Below are positions 56,096 to 64,000 of a stretch of 64,000 nt of DNA, piece after piece. The DNA lies in assembly GCA_021732995.1 (NCBI GenBank), contig JAKFWA010000085.1, positions 185,328 to 249,327 on the forward strand. The letters are read 5' to 3'. The notes under the pieces are model-generated. The model was not told the origin of the DNA, searched no databases, and saw only the letters and a program-made list of their open reading frames with translations. A program made the position numbers and the translations under genes. The stretch comes from Planctomycetaceae bacterium (GTDB lineage Bacteria > Planctomycetota > Planctomycetia > Planctomycetales > Planctomycetaceae). Positions within the stretch are counted from its first letter, which is position 1. Each line of letters begins with the position of its first letter.

Positions 56096-59000
56096 ATGAT
56101 TGAGTTCCTGCAGCCCCAAACCTACGTCCACCGTTTATTGAATCGCTTTTCAAAGAAGCCAGTTGCCACGAAGCCCAGTCGTCGCCTGCGCAACTTGAGG
56201 GTCGAACATCTGGAGCAGCGAGCGCTCCTCACCGCAGTCTTCGCAGTCACCGACACCAACGAGCTAGTGCAATTTGATTCCGGCACGGCAAACGCCGCTC
56301 TCTCGATCGGAACGATCAGCGGACTGCAGGCAGGCGAACAGATTCAGGGCATAGACTTCAGACCAGCCACCGGAGAACTCTATGCGCTGGGCATCGTTGA
56401 CGCCGGTGCCACGAACGAAGGGCGCATCTACAAGATTGATATCTCTACAGCTGCTGCGACTCAGGTCGGACTTACCCCGTTCAGTACAACACTCGCAGAT
56501 GGCGCGGATTGGGGTTTCGACTTTAATCCCACTGTGGATCGCATCCGCATCGTGAATGACGCCGATGCGAACTTGCGAGTTCATCCTGATACCGGCATCT
56601 TAGCCTTCACAGACACCGATCTGGACTTTGCCGCCGGGGATATCAACTCCGGAGCTGACGAGGCGATCGTTGGCTCCGCTTATAACAACAACGTTGGCGG
56701 CGCCACTGCGACGACGCTTTATAGCATCGACTTCACCACCAGCAGCGTAGTCAGACAGGGAGGCGTGGAAGGCACTCCTTCGCCGAACGGTGGAGCGCTG
56801 AATACCGTCGGTCTCCTTGGAGTCAGCCTCGACACTGAGAACGTGGGCTTTGACATCGATAGCCACACGGGCCGCGCGTTCGCGTCGCTGAGTGTCGGCG
56901 CTACCACTGGTTTTTATTCAGTCAACCTGACGACGGGCGCAGCGACGTTGGCCAATACGATCGGCGATGGCTCGTTCGTCGTACGCGACATCGCAGTTAT
57001 CAGCCAGCCGGCGGCCAGTGTGGCCACGGTCTTCGCGGTGAATTCCAGCGGAGAACTGGTCCGGTTCCAGGCCAACGCACCAGCCAATGTCACGGTTGTC
57101 GGAACGATCACGGGCTTGCAGTCTGGCGAAGTCATCGCCGGAATCGATTTCCGACCGTCCAACGGCCAACTCTACGCGCTCGGGGTACAGAATGTGACCG
57201 GCGCGGACACCGGTACTATTTATACCATTAACACCACTACGGCCGCAGCGACGGCCGTCGCCAGTGGCGGAGCATCTTTCAGCACTACGCTGACAGATGC
57301 TGTGGATTTCGGCTTTGATTTCAACCCCGTCCCGGACCGCATTCGCATTGTTGATTCCACGGGAGTGAGCCTGCGCGTCAATCCGAACGATGGCATCACG
57401 TTGAACACTGACACCACTTTGGCTTTCGCCGCTGGCGACCCCAATGTCGGTATTGGTGCCCAAATCGTTGGGTCGGCATATTCAAACAGCCTATCGAGCA
57501 CGACATCGACCACGCTCTACGGAATTGATGGCAACCTCAACACGCTGGTCCGACAAGGCAGCCTTGACAGCACTCCGATATCCCCAAACCTCGGACAGCT
57601 CTTCACAGTCGGCGCAAGCGGGCTGGGCGTTTCGTTGAGTTCCGACGATGTCGGCTTTGACATCCGCCCTGGCACCAACACGGCCCTGGCATCATTGGAA
57701 GTGGGTGGTGTCACAGGCCTTTATACGATCAGTCTCACCACAGGCCTAGCGTCTCTCGTGGGAACGATTGGTGCCGGCACAAGCGATATTGTCGCGATGT
57801 CAGTCGCGCCGGAAACTCATCTGGAGATCTTCCTGCCCGACGGAGGCAACACTGTGACGGCTGCCATCGTCGGCGGAAACTTCGTTGTTCGCGACGGCAC
57901 GATGACTGACCTGATTACGCCGGTACCACTGCTGAATATCGGTAGCATTACTTCGTTGCGAATATTCGGCGGAGATGGCGCGGATTCAGTCGTCCTCGAC
58001 AGTTCGCTGGCCGGTGTATTCCCGGCTCGCCTGATCATCTACGGCAATGCTGGCACCGATTCGCTGGACGCGACTAACGTCGACTTCGGAGTTACCTTCA
58101 TCGGTGGCACTGAGAACGACACCATCAACGGTGGCTCGGGTAACGACTCGTTCGATGGCGGCGATGGTGACGACCTGCTGTACGGCTACGGTGGGGGTGA
58201 CATCCTGAATGGCAACAATGGTCAGGATTCAATCCTCGGCGTGACAGGCAGCGACACGATCGACGGCGGAGCAGGCATCGACTTCCTAAACGGTGGCGCT
58301 CAGGCCGACAGCATCCTCGGTGGCGACGGAGATGACGTGCTGGAAGGCGGCTCCGGTATCGATACCCTCGCGGGTGGAGCCGGTGTGAACTCCGTGCGTT
58401 CTGACGTAGCAGCCGATGTCGTAATCGTGGCCGGGACCTCCATCACACTGAACGGCAATTCTCTGTTTAGTGCGGGCTCCGATGTGCTCCGCGGAACACC
58501 AACGCTGCTTGTCAGCATCACGGGAACCGCTGGCGGCACCGTCGACGTTTCGACATATGCCGGCGTGGCCATCATCCTGGGATCGATTGGCAACGACTCG
58601 ATCACCGGCGGTCTGGGAGCTGACTTCATCGTCTCTGGAGCTGGCAATGACGTTGTCGTTGGCGGCGATGGCAATGACACGATCCGCGGCTTGGCCGGCA
58701 ACGACACGATTAGCGCTGGCCTCGGCAATGACTCTGTCGATGCCGGTATCGGCCTGGACTCCGTCACTGGCGGCGATGGCAATGACACACTTCTCGGCGG
58801 CGACAGCGCCGACTTCATCGCTGGCGAAGTCGGTAATGACAGCATACTCGGTGGTGCCGGTGCCGACGTACTCCGCGGTGGTGACGGCAACGACTCCATC
58901 TTTGGCGAAGCCGGTAACGACACGCTGAACGGTGGAGCTGATAACGACTCACTAGACGGCGGCGATGGCCAGGACGGCCTGTCAGGATGGACCGGCAATG

Positions 59001-59236
59001 ACATTCTCATTGGTGGTATCAATCCGGATACTCTGATTGGCGGCGACGGTAACGACGTCCTGCGAGGCAACGCCGGCAACGATATTGCCCTCGGCGGCGA
59101 CGGCGATGACTCCATCAACGGCGATGCCAACAGCGATACCGTCGCAGGCAACGCCGGCGCCGATGTGATTATTGATGCAGCAATTGAGATCGACGAAGGG
59201 TTCGTCTTCACTGCGGACTGGATTGACGACATCTAA
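56096..59236 (+). CDS. Surface protein: two DUF4394 domains plus RTX calcium-binding repeats
   Basis: 1046 residues; AAGGA lies about 10 bases before the ATG. Residues about 35-45 carry EHLEQRALLTAVFAV, the same planctomycete N-terminal motif as in the giant toxin stalk. Two DUF4394 propeller-like domains follow (about 42-300 and 305-575), each with GIDFRP...LYALG, GFDFNP..DRIRIV, LRV.P..G, IVGSAY and VGFDI. The C-terminal third (about 670-1040) is an RTX array with GGDGDDxxxG-type nonapeptides that bind Ca2+ (GGSGNDSFDGGDGDDLLYG and others). It is probably secreted and folds in calcium. It lies divergent to the dehydrogenase gene. Confidence 0.88.
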   Translation: MIEFLQPQTYVHRLLNRFSKKPVATKPSRRLRNLRVEHLEQRALLTAVFAVTDTNELVQFDSGTANAALSIGTISGLQAGEQIQGIDFRPATGELYALGIVDAGATNEGRIYKIDISTAAATQVGLTPFSTTLADGADWGFDFNPTVDRIRIVNDADANLRVHPDTGILAFTDTDLDFAAGDINSGADEAIVGSAYNNNVGGATATTLYSIDFTTSSVVRQGGVEGTPSPNGGALNTVGLLGVSLDTENVGFDIDSHTGRAFASLSVGATTGFYSVNLTTGAATLANTIGDGSFVVRDIAVISQPAASVATVFAVNSSGELVRFQANAPANVTVVGTITGLQSGEVIAGIDFRPSNGQLYALGVQNVTGADTGTIYTINTTTAAATAVASGGASFSTTLTDAVDFGFDFNPVPDRIRIVDSTGVSLRVNPNDGITLNTDTTLAFAAGDPNVGIGAQIVGSAYSNSLSSTTSTTLYGIDGNLNTLVRQGSLDSTPISPNLGQLFTVGASGLGVSLSSDDVGFDIRPGTNTALASLEVGGVTGLYTISLTTGLASLVGTIGAGTSDIVAMSVAPETHLEIFLPDGGNTVTAAIVGGNFVVRDGTMTDLITPVPLLNIGSITSLRIFGGDGADSVVLDSSLAGVFPARLIIYGNAGTDSLDATNVDFGVTFIGGTENDTINGGSGNDSFDGGDGDDLLYGYGGGDILNGNNGQDSILGVTGSDTIDGGAGIDFLNGGAQADSILGGDGDDVLEGGSGIDTLAGGAGVNSVRSDVAADVVIVAGTSITLNGNSLFSAGSDVLRGTPTLLVSITGTAGGTVDVSTYAGVAIILGSIGNDSITGGLGADFIVSGAGNDVVVGGDGNDTIRGLAGNDTISAGLGNDSVDAGIGLDSVTGGDGNDTLLGGDSADFIAGEVGNDSILGGAGADVLRGGDGNDSIFGEAGNDTLNGGADNDSLDGGDGQDGLSGWTGNDILIGGINPDTLIGGDGNDVLRGNAGNDIALGGDGDDSINGDANSDTVAGNAGADVIIDAAIEIDEGFVFTADWIDDI

Positions 59237-59460
59237 CCGCCAGTTGAACAACGTGGCATGAGTACTGGCCTCTGTGGATCTCCCGGGATTCACTGCATCG
59301 AAGACCATGCCACGGAGTTTCTTTGCTGGTTGCTAGCCCAGACGAAACCCGTTTCTAATCCCATGGCCGAGTAGCGTCTGCAAGCATTGCGGCACGCTGC
59401 TCGGCCATGTTCTTTGAGGCCATCCTGTCTGCCCAAAACAAGTTCGTCGACGCTCAGCCG

Positions 59461-62400
59461 TTACGTGGGGATACTCGGAGCTAATGCGGAAGGCTCGCTG
59501 CTTGCGGACTCGCCATGCTTCGGGAAGAAGCGTGCGGTCAGACGTTGGAACAATCGCGTGAAATCGTCCCAGAGGGAATAGGCCACTGGCGTGACAAGCA
59601 GTGTTAAGAGCAGCGACAGAGCCTGACCTCCGATGATGACCTTAGCCATGCTGGCGCGAGAGCCTGCACCGGGGCCTTGACCGAGGGCGATTGGCACCAT
59701 GGCGGCGATGAGCATCAGGGTGGTCATCAGGATTGGGCGTAATCGCGTGTGGTTGGCTTCCAGAATCGCGGCGTTGCGTTCCATGCCTCGACTTCGCAGC
59801 ACATTGGTGTAGTCGATCTGCAGAATACCGTTCTTCTTCACGATGCCGAACAGCATGAACAGGCCGAAGATCGCATAGATGTCCAGGTTCGTCCTTAAGA
59901 CGAAGAGTGACAGAAACGCGAACGGCAGTGTGAGCGGCAACGCCAGTAGAATAGTGATGGGATGCACCAGGCTTTCAAACTGGGCGGCGAGCACCATGTA
60001 CATGAAGAGGAAGCTCAACAGGAACGCAATCAAAAAGTTGCTGTTGGATTCGGCCAGCATCTTCGCGCGACCGATGAATTCATGCCGATAGCCCGGTGGC
60101 AAAGACAACGATTTGACATAGGCGTCCACATCGCGGACGGCATCACCCAGGGCGACATCCTTCAAGTTCGCGACCACGACAATCTGCCGCTGGCGCCGGT
60201 AACGGTCGATGGTGGTAGGACCGAGTGCGGGCTCCAACCGAGCGACGTTCGATAACTTCACGAGCCCGGTCTTGGGTGACGGGATCGTCAGCGTGTCGAT
60301 GCTCTCCGGGTTGTCGCGGAAGGACTGCTCGGCCCGCAGCCAGATATCGAACTGCTCATCGCCTTCCTTGTACTTACTGACCGGCTCGCCACCGACCAGA
60401 ATGCCGAGTGTCGAGGCCAGCGTCTGCACGGGCACGCCGAGGTCCGACGCACGTTCGCGATCAATGCGCACGCGCAGCTCGGGCTTGCTCAGCGACAGGC
60501 TGGTATCAACGTCCACAAAGTGACCCTGCTGCTGCATCCACACCACAATCTGATCGGCCAGTTCCTTCAACTTGTTGAGGTCCGGGCCGACGAGGTTCAG
60601 GTCCACGTCCACCTGCCTGAAACCCGTTGCTTGAAAGGCCTGCACTTCCTGCACGGCAATGCGCAGGTCGGGGTATTCGGTCATCACAGCACGGGCGTCC
60701 GCCATGACGTCGAACTGCGAATAAGTTCGCTCGGCCAGGTCCACCATGCGGCAATAGACGCGTGCCTCAGTGACGTCTCCCTGCCCCTTCGCGACTCGCC
60801 CGGTGGTATCGCCGATGATCGTGAAGACATGCGTGACTCCGCGCAGCTGCTTCAGTCGCCCTTCGATTTCTGTGAGCAGCTTGTTGCCGCGATCCAGTGT
60901 GTAGCCTTCTGGCAGAGTCATCACGACTTCGAACTCGCTCTGATCGTCCTTGGGCACGAAGTCCTTACCGACCCATGAGGCGATCGTCGGTGTTGCTGCC
61001 AGCGTGCCAATCGTCGCCAGCACGATGATCCAGCGTTGTCGCAATGAAAATCTCAGAATGCCGAGATACGACGCATCAATCATTCGCGAGAAGAAGCCTG
61101 ACTTGCTGGAGCCGTGCCCCTTTTCGATCTTCAGGAAGCGTGAGCACAGCATCGGCGTCATTGTGAACGAGATGAACATACTCATCAGGATCGCGAAGCC
61201 GACCGTGAAACCGAACGAATTGAAGAACCGGCCCACGCGTCCCTGCATGAACGCCACGGGCACGAAGATCACCAGCAGCGAGAGCGTTGTCGCGACTACT
61301 GCGGAGGCAATTTCGGACGTCGCCGTGCGGGCGGCTTCCATCGCCGAGCGACCGAACTCTTCCATGTGACGGAAGATGTTTTCATGCACGACGACCGCAT
61401 CGTCGATCACGATGCCGATGGCCAGAATCAGCCCCAGCATCGTGATGTTGTTGAGCGTGAAATCCATGTAGGCCATGAACGCGAACGTCGGCGCCATGGA
61501 CGTCGGGATGGCCAGCGTCGCGATGATGGTGGTTCGCCAGTCGCGAATGAACACCAGAATGGTGAGGCTCACCAGCACGGCCGCGAGCAGCAGGTGAAAC
61601 TTTACTTCCTCAATCGAGGCTTCAATGAACCGCGACTGATCGCGGATCACGAACGTCTGAATGTCGGCCGGCAATTGAGGTGTCAGTTCATTGAGTCGCG
61701 CTTTCACTGCATGCACGACCTCGACCGTGTTCTTGCCGGACTGCTTCTGCACGATCAGGCTGACCGCGTTATCTCCATCCAGCCGGCTCATGCCGCGCGG
61801 TTCTTCCACGGCATCTTCGACTCGGCCAATGTCACGAATGCGAATCGGCTGCGAGTTCCGATTGGCCACGATGAGGTCCAGGAACTCGGCGGACGTTTCC
61901 AGACGCCCCATCGTGCGGAGAACGATCTCCTGCGAACCCTGATCAATGCGCCCGCCGGGTAGTTCCAGATTCTGGCGAATCAGTCCCTGCCGCACGTCTT
62001 CCGCTGAAAGCATGTAAGCCACGAGTTTGTCAGTATCGACATACACATTGATCGCCCGCTGGCGACCACCGACCAGTGTGACCGCACCAACTCCACCGAC
62101 GGTTTCCAGTTCTTCCTTGATGGACTTGCGAGCGACTTCAGTGACCTCGCGAAAGTTGCGACGGCCAGAGACTGCAATTGTCATCACAGGCGCGGCGTCG
62201 ATGTCAAACTTGTCGATCAGCGGGGCGTCGGTACCAACCGGCAGGCGACTGAGAATCGTCGAGACCTTGTCACGCACTTCCTGAGCGGCTGTGTCGCCGT
62301 CCTTCGCCAGGTCAAACTGCAGGACGACTTGTGAGTAACCTTCCTTCGTCGTCGAACGCAGCTCATCGATACCAGAGATGGTGTTGACGACTTCCTCGAT

Positions 62401-62598
62401 GGCCTTCGTCACCGACGTTTCCATCTCTTCGACGCCCGCACCCTTCAGCGTGGTCGTGACCACGACCACCGGTAGATCGACGTTCGGAAACAGGTCGACG
62501 CCCAGTCGAGGATACGCAGCCAGTCCCAGCACGACCGGTGCTGTCACCAGCATCAGCGTGAAGATCGGTCGGCGAATACAGATTTCCCAGATACTCAT
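59461..62598 (-). CDS. RND-family efflux pump, inner-membrane permease (AcrB/MdtB-like)
   Basis: 1045 residues, the full family length. The first membrane segment (FTLMLVTAPVVLGLAAYPRLGVDLFP) is followed by porter subdomains. The proton-relay segment LAIGIVIDDAVVVHENI keeps the paired Asp residues. Further motifs are FVPKDDQSEFEVVMTLPEG and the C-terminal RLRPILMTTLMLIAAMVPIALGQGPGAGSRASMAKVIIGG. It is of the HAE1 type, exporting hydrophobic or amphiphilic compounds with proton influx. It lies 39 bp downstream of the adaptor gene. No outer-membrane TolC-like gene is in the window. Confidence 0.95.
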   Translation of the reverse strand: MSIWEICIRRPIFTLMLVTAPVVLGLAAYPRLGVDLFPNVDLPVVVVTTTLKGAGVEEMETSVTKAIEEVVNTISGIDELRSTTKEGYSQVVLQFDLAKDGDTAAQEVRDKVSTILSRLPVGTDAPLIDKFDIDAAPVMTIAVSGRRNFREVTEVARKSIKEELETVGGVGAVTLVGGRQRAINVYVDTDKLVAYMLSAEDVRQGLIRQNLELPGGRIDQGSQEIVLRTMGRLETSAEFLDLIVANRNSQPIRIRDIGRVEDAVEEPRGMSRLDGDNAVSLIVQKQSGKNTVEVVHAVKARLNELTPQLPADIQTFVIRDQSRFIEASIEEVKFHLLLAAVLVSLTILVFIRDWRTTIIATLAIPTSMAPTFAFMAYMDFTLNNITMLGLILAIGIVIDDAVVVHENIFRHMEEFGRSAMEAARTATSEIASAVVATTLSLLVIFVPVAFMQGRVGRFFNSFGFTVGFAILMSMFISFTMTPMLCSRFLKIEKGHGSSKSGFFSRMIDASYLGILRFSLRQRWIIVLATIGTLAATPTIASWVGKDFVPKDDQSEFEVVMTLPEGYTLDRGNKLLTEIEGRLKQLRGVTHVFTIIGDTTGRVAKGQGDVTEARVYCRMVDLAERTYSQFDVMADARAVMTEYPDLRIAVQEVQAFQATGFRQVDVDLNLVGPDLNKLKELADQIVVWMQQQGHFVDVDTSLSLSKPELRVRIDRERASDLGVPVQTLASTLGILVGGEPVSKYKEGDEQFDIWLRAEQSFRDNPESIDTLTIPSPKTGLVKLSNVARLEPALGPTTIDRYRRQRQIVVVANLKDVALGDAVRDVDAYVKSLSLPPGYRHEFIGRAKMLAESNSNFLIAFLLSFLFMYMVLAAQFESLVHPITILLALPLTLPFAFLSLFVLRTNLDIYAIFGLFMLFGIVKKNGILQIDYTNVLRSRGMERNAAILEANHTRLRPILMTTLMLIAAMVPIALGQGPGAGSRASMAKVIIGGQALSLLLTLLVTPVAYSLWDDFTRLFQRLTARFFPKHGESASSEPSALAPSIPT

Positions 62599-62637
62599 CA
62601 GTGCCTCAATCAGACCGCAGGTCTTGCGTCAACGGTC

Positions 62638-63951
62638 TCACTTCAACGTTGTGGGTTTGGCAGCCACGGCGGGATTCGTGCGTACGGTGACTCGCGAGCC
62701 ATTTGCCAGTCGCGACTGACCACTAGTCACGATCATGTCACCAGCCTGCAGTTGGCCTAGAGCCTCCACCCAGCCGGGACCATGAGCGCCCACCTGAATC
62801 TCAATTTCTTCGACATGCTCATCCCGCACGCGGAAGACTTTTGACACGCCCGCGAACCGCGTAACCGCTTCCAAAGGCACGGTGACCGCTTCATTCGCAG
62901 CGCCCACGATGACTTCTGCCTTCGCAAAACCGCCGTGTTTCAGGCGGTGGTCTTCGTTTTCAACCTGGATCTCGACATCGAATGAACGGCTCTGCGAATC
63001 CACGGTCGGGTTAATACGGGCGATCTTGCCGACGAAGATTTCCTGTGGATACGCCTCAACACGAATCTCCGCATCGAGTCCCTTCCGCACCTGCGAGAGG
63101 TAGCGTTCAGGCACCATGACGTGCAGTTTGAGAACGTCATCGACAACCAGTTCAAATACTGGCGTTGAGGGAAAAGCACGGACCATCTCGCCCACCGCAG
63201 CCATACGTTTGGCAACGACAAACTTCGCCATCTGATCGGGAGCATCCGCGCCCAATTGAGGCGCTTTAACCAACGTTTCCTGCAGTTTCTGTCTCGCCTG
63301 CGACAGCACCGCTTCGCGATGCCGCACCGTGGCCAAGGTTGTCCGCGCGTCGATGCGAGCCTGCCGCAACGATGCAATGGCGACCTGCTGATCGTTCTCG
63401 GCCTGATCGTAGGTCTGCTTCGCGGCAGCATTCGAACGCAGCAACGTGCGCTGACGCTCAAACTCGCGCCGCGAGTTTTCCATAACGAGACGTGCTCGCT
63501 CGACCGACGGCATCTGCTCGATATCAAACTCGCCTTCCGGAGGCTCCTTGAGGTCGAGTCGTGAGAGTTCTTGTTCGAGTGCTCGCTGTGATTCTTCAAC
63601 GGCGAGTTGGTAGTCCGTGGGATCGAGTTTCAGCAGTGTAGTATTCGGAGAAACACGATCACCGACATCAACCAGCGTCGCAGTCACGCGTCCTTCGACC
63701 TTGGGCGTAACAACGATCCGTTCGAAGCCATGCAGGGTGCCGACTACGGCAACCCGACGCTGCACTGCTTTCGTCTCAGCCGTCGCGACACTGACCGAAA
63801 CCGGTGGCACCGCTGAGGGCGATGCCACCGGCGTTGATTTGTCTGCGGTGTCACTCTTGCTGCATCCGGTGCTAATGAAGGCCAGTAGCAGGAGAGCAGC
63901 AACAGCGATGGATCGCGACGAGTCGTTCCTTGCCGAACCGCATTGAGGCAC
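62638..63951 (-). CDS. RND efflux periplasmic adaptor (HlyD/membrane-fusion protein)
   Basis: 437 residues from a GTG. The N-terminus IAVAALLLLAFISTGC has a lipobox (STGC), so it is probably a lipoprotein. A lipoyl-like half follows (ERIVVTPKVEGRVTATLVDVGDRVSPNTTLLKLDP), then a long alpha-helical hairpin (about 115-240: SQRALEQELSRLDL, REFERQRTLLRSNAAAKQTYDQAEND) and beta-barrel regions ending in GDMIVTSGQSRLANGSRVTV. It links the RND pump to an outer-membrane channel. It is the first gene of the two-gene operon; the promoter would lie at or beyond the right edge. Confidence 0.93.
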   Translation of the reverse strand: MPQCGSARNDSSRSIAVAALLLLAFISTGCSKSDTADKSTPVASPSAVPPVSVSVATAETKAVQRRVAVVGTLHGFERIVVTPKVEGRVTATLVDVGDRVSPNTTLLKLDPTDYQLAVEESQRALEQELSRLDLKEPPEGEFDIEQMPSVERARLVMENSRREFERQRTLLRSNAAAKQTYDQAENDQQVAIASLRQARIDARTTLATVRHREAVLSQARQKLQETLVKAPQLGADAPDQMAKFVVAKRMAAVGEMVRAFPSTPVFELVVDDVLKLHVMVPERYLSQVRKGLDAEIRVEAYPQEIFVGKIARINPTVDSQSRSFDVEIQVENEDHRLKHGGFAKAEVIVGAANEAVTVPLEAVTRFAGVSKVFRVRDEHVEEIEIQVGAHGPGWVEALGQLQAGDMIVTSGQSRLANGSRVTVRTNPAVAAKPTTLK

Positions 63952-64000
63952 ACCCGCGATCCTACTCGCACCCTGTCTCGCTCCCCTCGCCCCGGTATCC

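Noticed and set aside
59251..59315. Inverted repeat CGTGGCATG ... CATGCCACG after the RTX gene as a terminator
   Set aside because: Only 9 bases per arm with a loop of about 47 bases; too weak to call.

Overview
The window reads as a chromosomal segment of a member of the Planctomycetota. Two very large secreted proteins start with the short planctomycete export/anchor motif (LEDRLVLTA near 33.3 kb, LEQRALLTA near 56.2 kb). Several genes belong to families common in that phylum: sialidase-like and NHL-like propellers with signal peptides, a PmoA/DUF6807 protein, a DUF4394+RTX protein, and an FHA-GYF-Ser/Thr kinase. Genes lie on both strands in short operons. I saw no rRNA, tRNA, CRISPR array, transposase or phage gene.

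Layout. 0-7.4 kb: a DPP-IV-type S9 peptidase cut by the left edge, a phosphotransferase-fold protein, a palindromic repeat and a 1418-residue multi-propeller sialidase-like protein. 7.45-33.4 kb, all on the minus strand: the main find, a giant polymorphic-toxin locus. A single reading frame of 6771 sense codons runs from 33428 to 13110, interrupted by one in-frame TAG at 17532-17534. It encodes about 33 cadherin/Ig-like repeats, then a long 18-residue-period beta-solenoid, a helical region, a pretoxin-like segment, a Hint (intein-like) domain split by two membrane segments, and a C-terminal HHxxP nuclease-like toxin tip. Downstream follows an overlapping putative immunity gene and then three more copies of the Hint segment, each with a different C-terminal tip. 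Two of these have their own overlapping putative immunity gene (a WD40-like propeller and a HEAT-repeat protein). The last is truncated. The arrangement resembles the chain of orphan CdiA-CT/CdiI or Rhs-CT modules, where recombination in the conserved segment can swap the tip.

34.3-40.5 kb: a PLP-dependent transsulfuration enzyme, dihydroorotate dehydrogenase, a parvulin-type isomerase/chaperone and the FHA-kinase. 40.9-47.8 kb: a PerM/AI-2E-family membrane protein with an extra soluble domain, a two-gene ABC-2 exporter, a condensation/wax-ester-synthase-like acyltransferase and a secreted protein of unknown role. 47.9-55.8 kb: secreted propellers (NHL-like, WD40-like, and a propeller fused to an oxidoreductase-like domain), a PmoA/DUF6807 protein, a small M41-like metalloprotease-fold protein and a short-chain dehydrogenase. 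56.1-59.2 kb: a DUF4394+RTX surface protein. 59.5-64 kb: a tripartite efflux adaptor and RND pump.

The toxin locus is the part most likely to be undescribed. The amber codon within it falls exactly at a position of the 18-residue solenoid repeat where the neighbouring repeats carry Tyr or Trp. It is therefore either a recent nonsense mutation, a sequence error, or a read-through site that would decide whether the stalk carries its toxin tip. All family assignments are from reading the protein sequences by eye; no database search was run.
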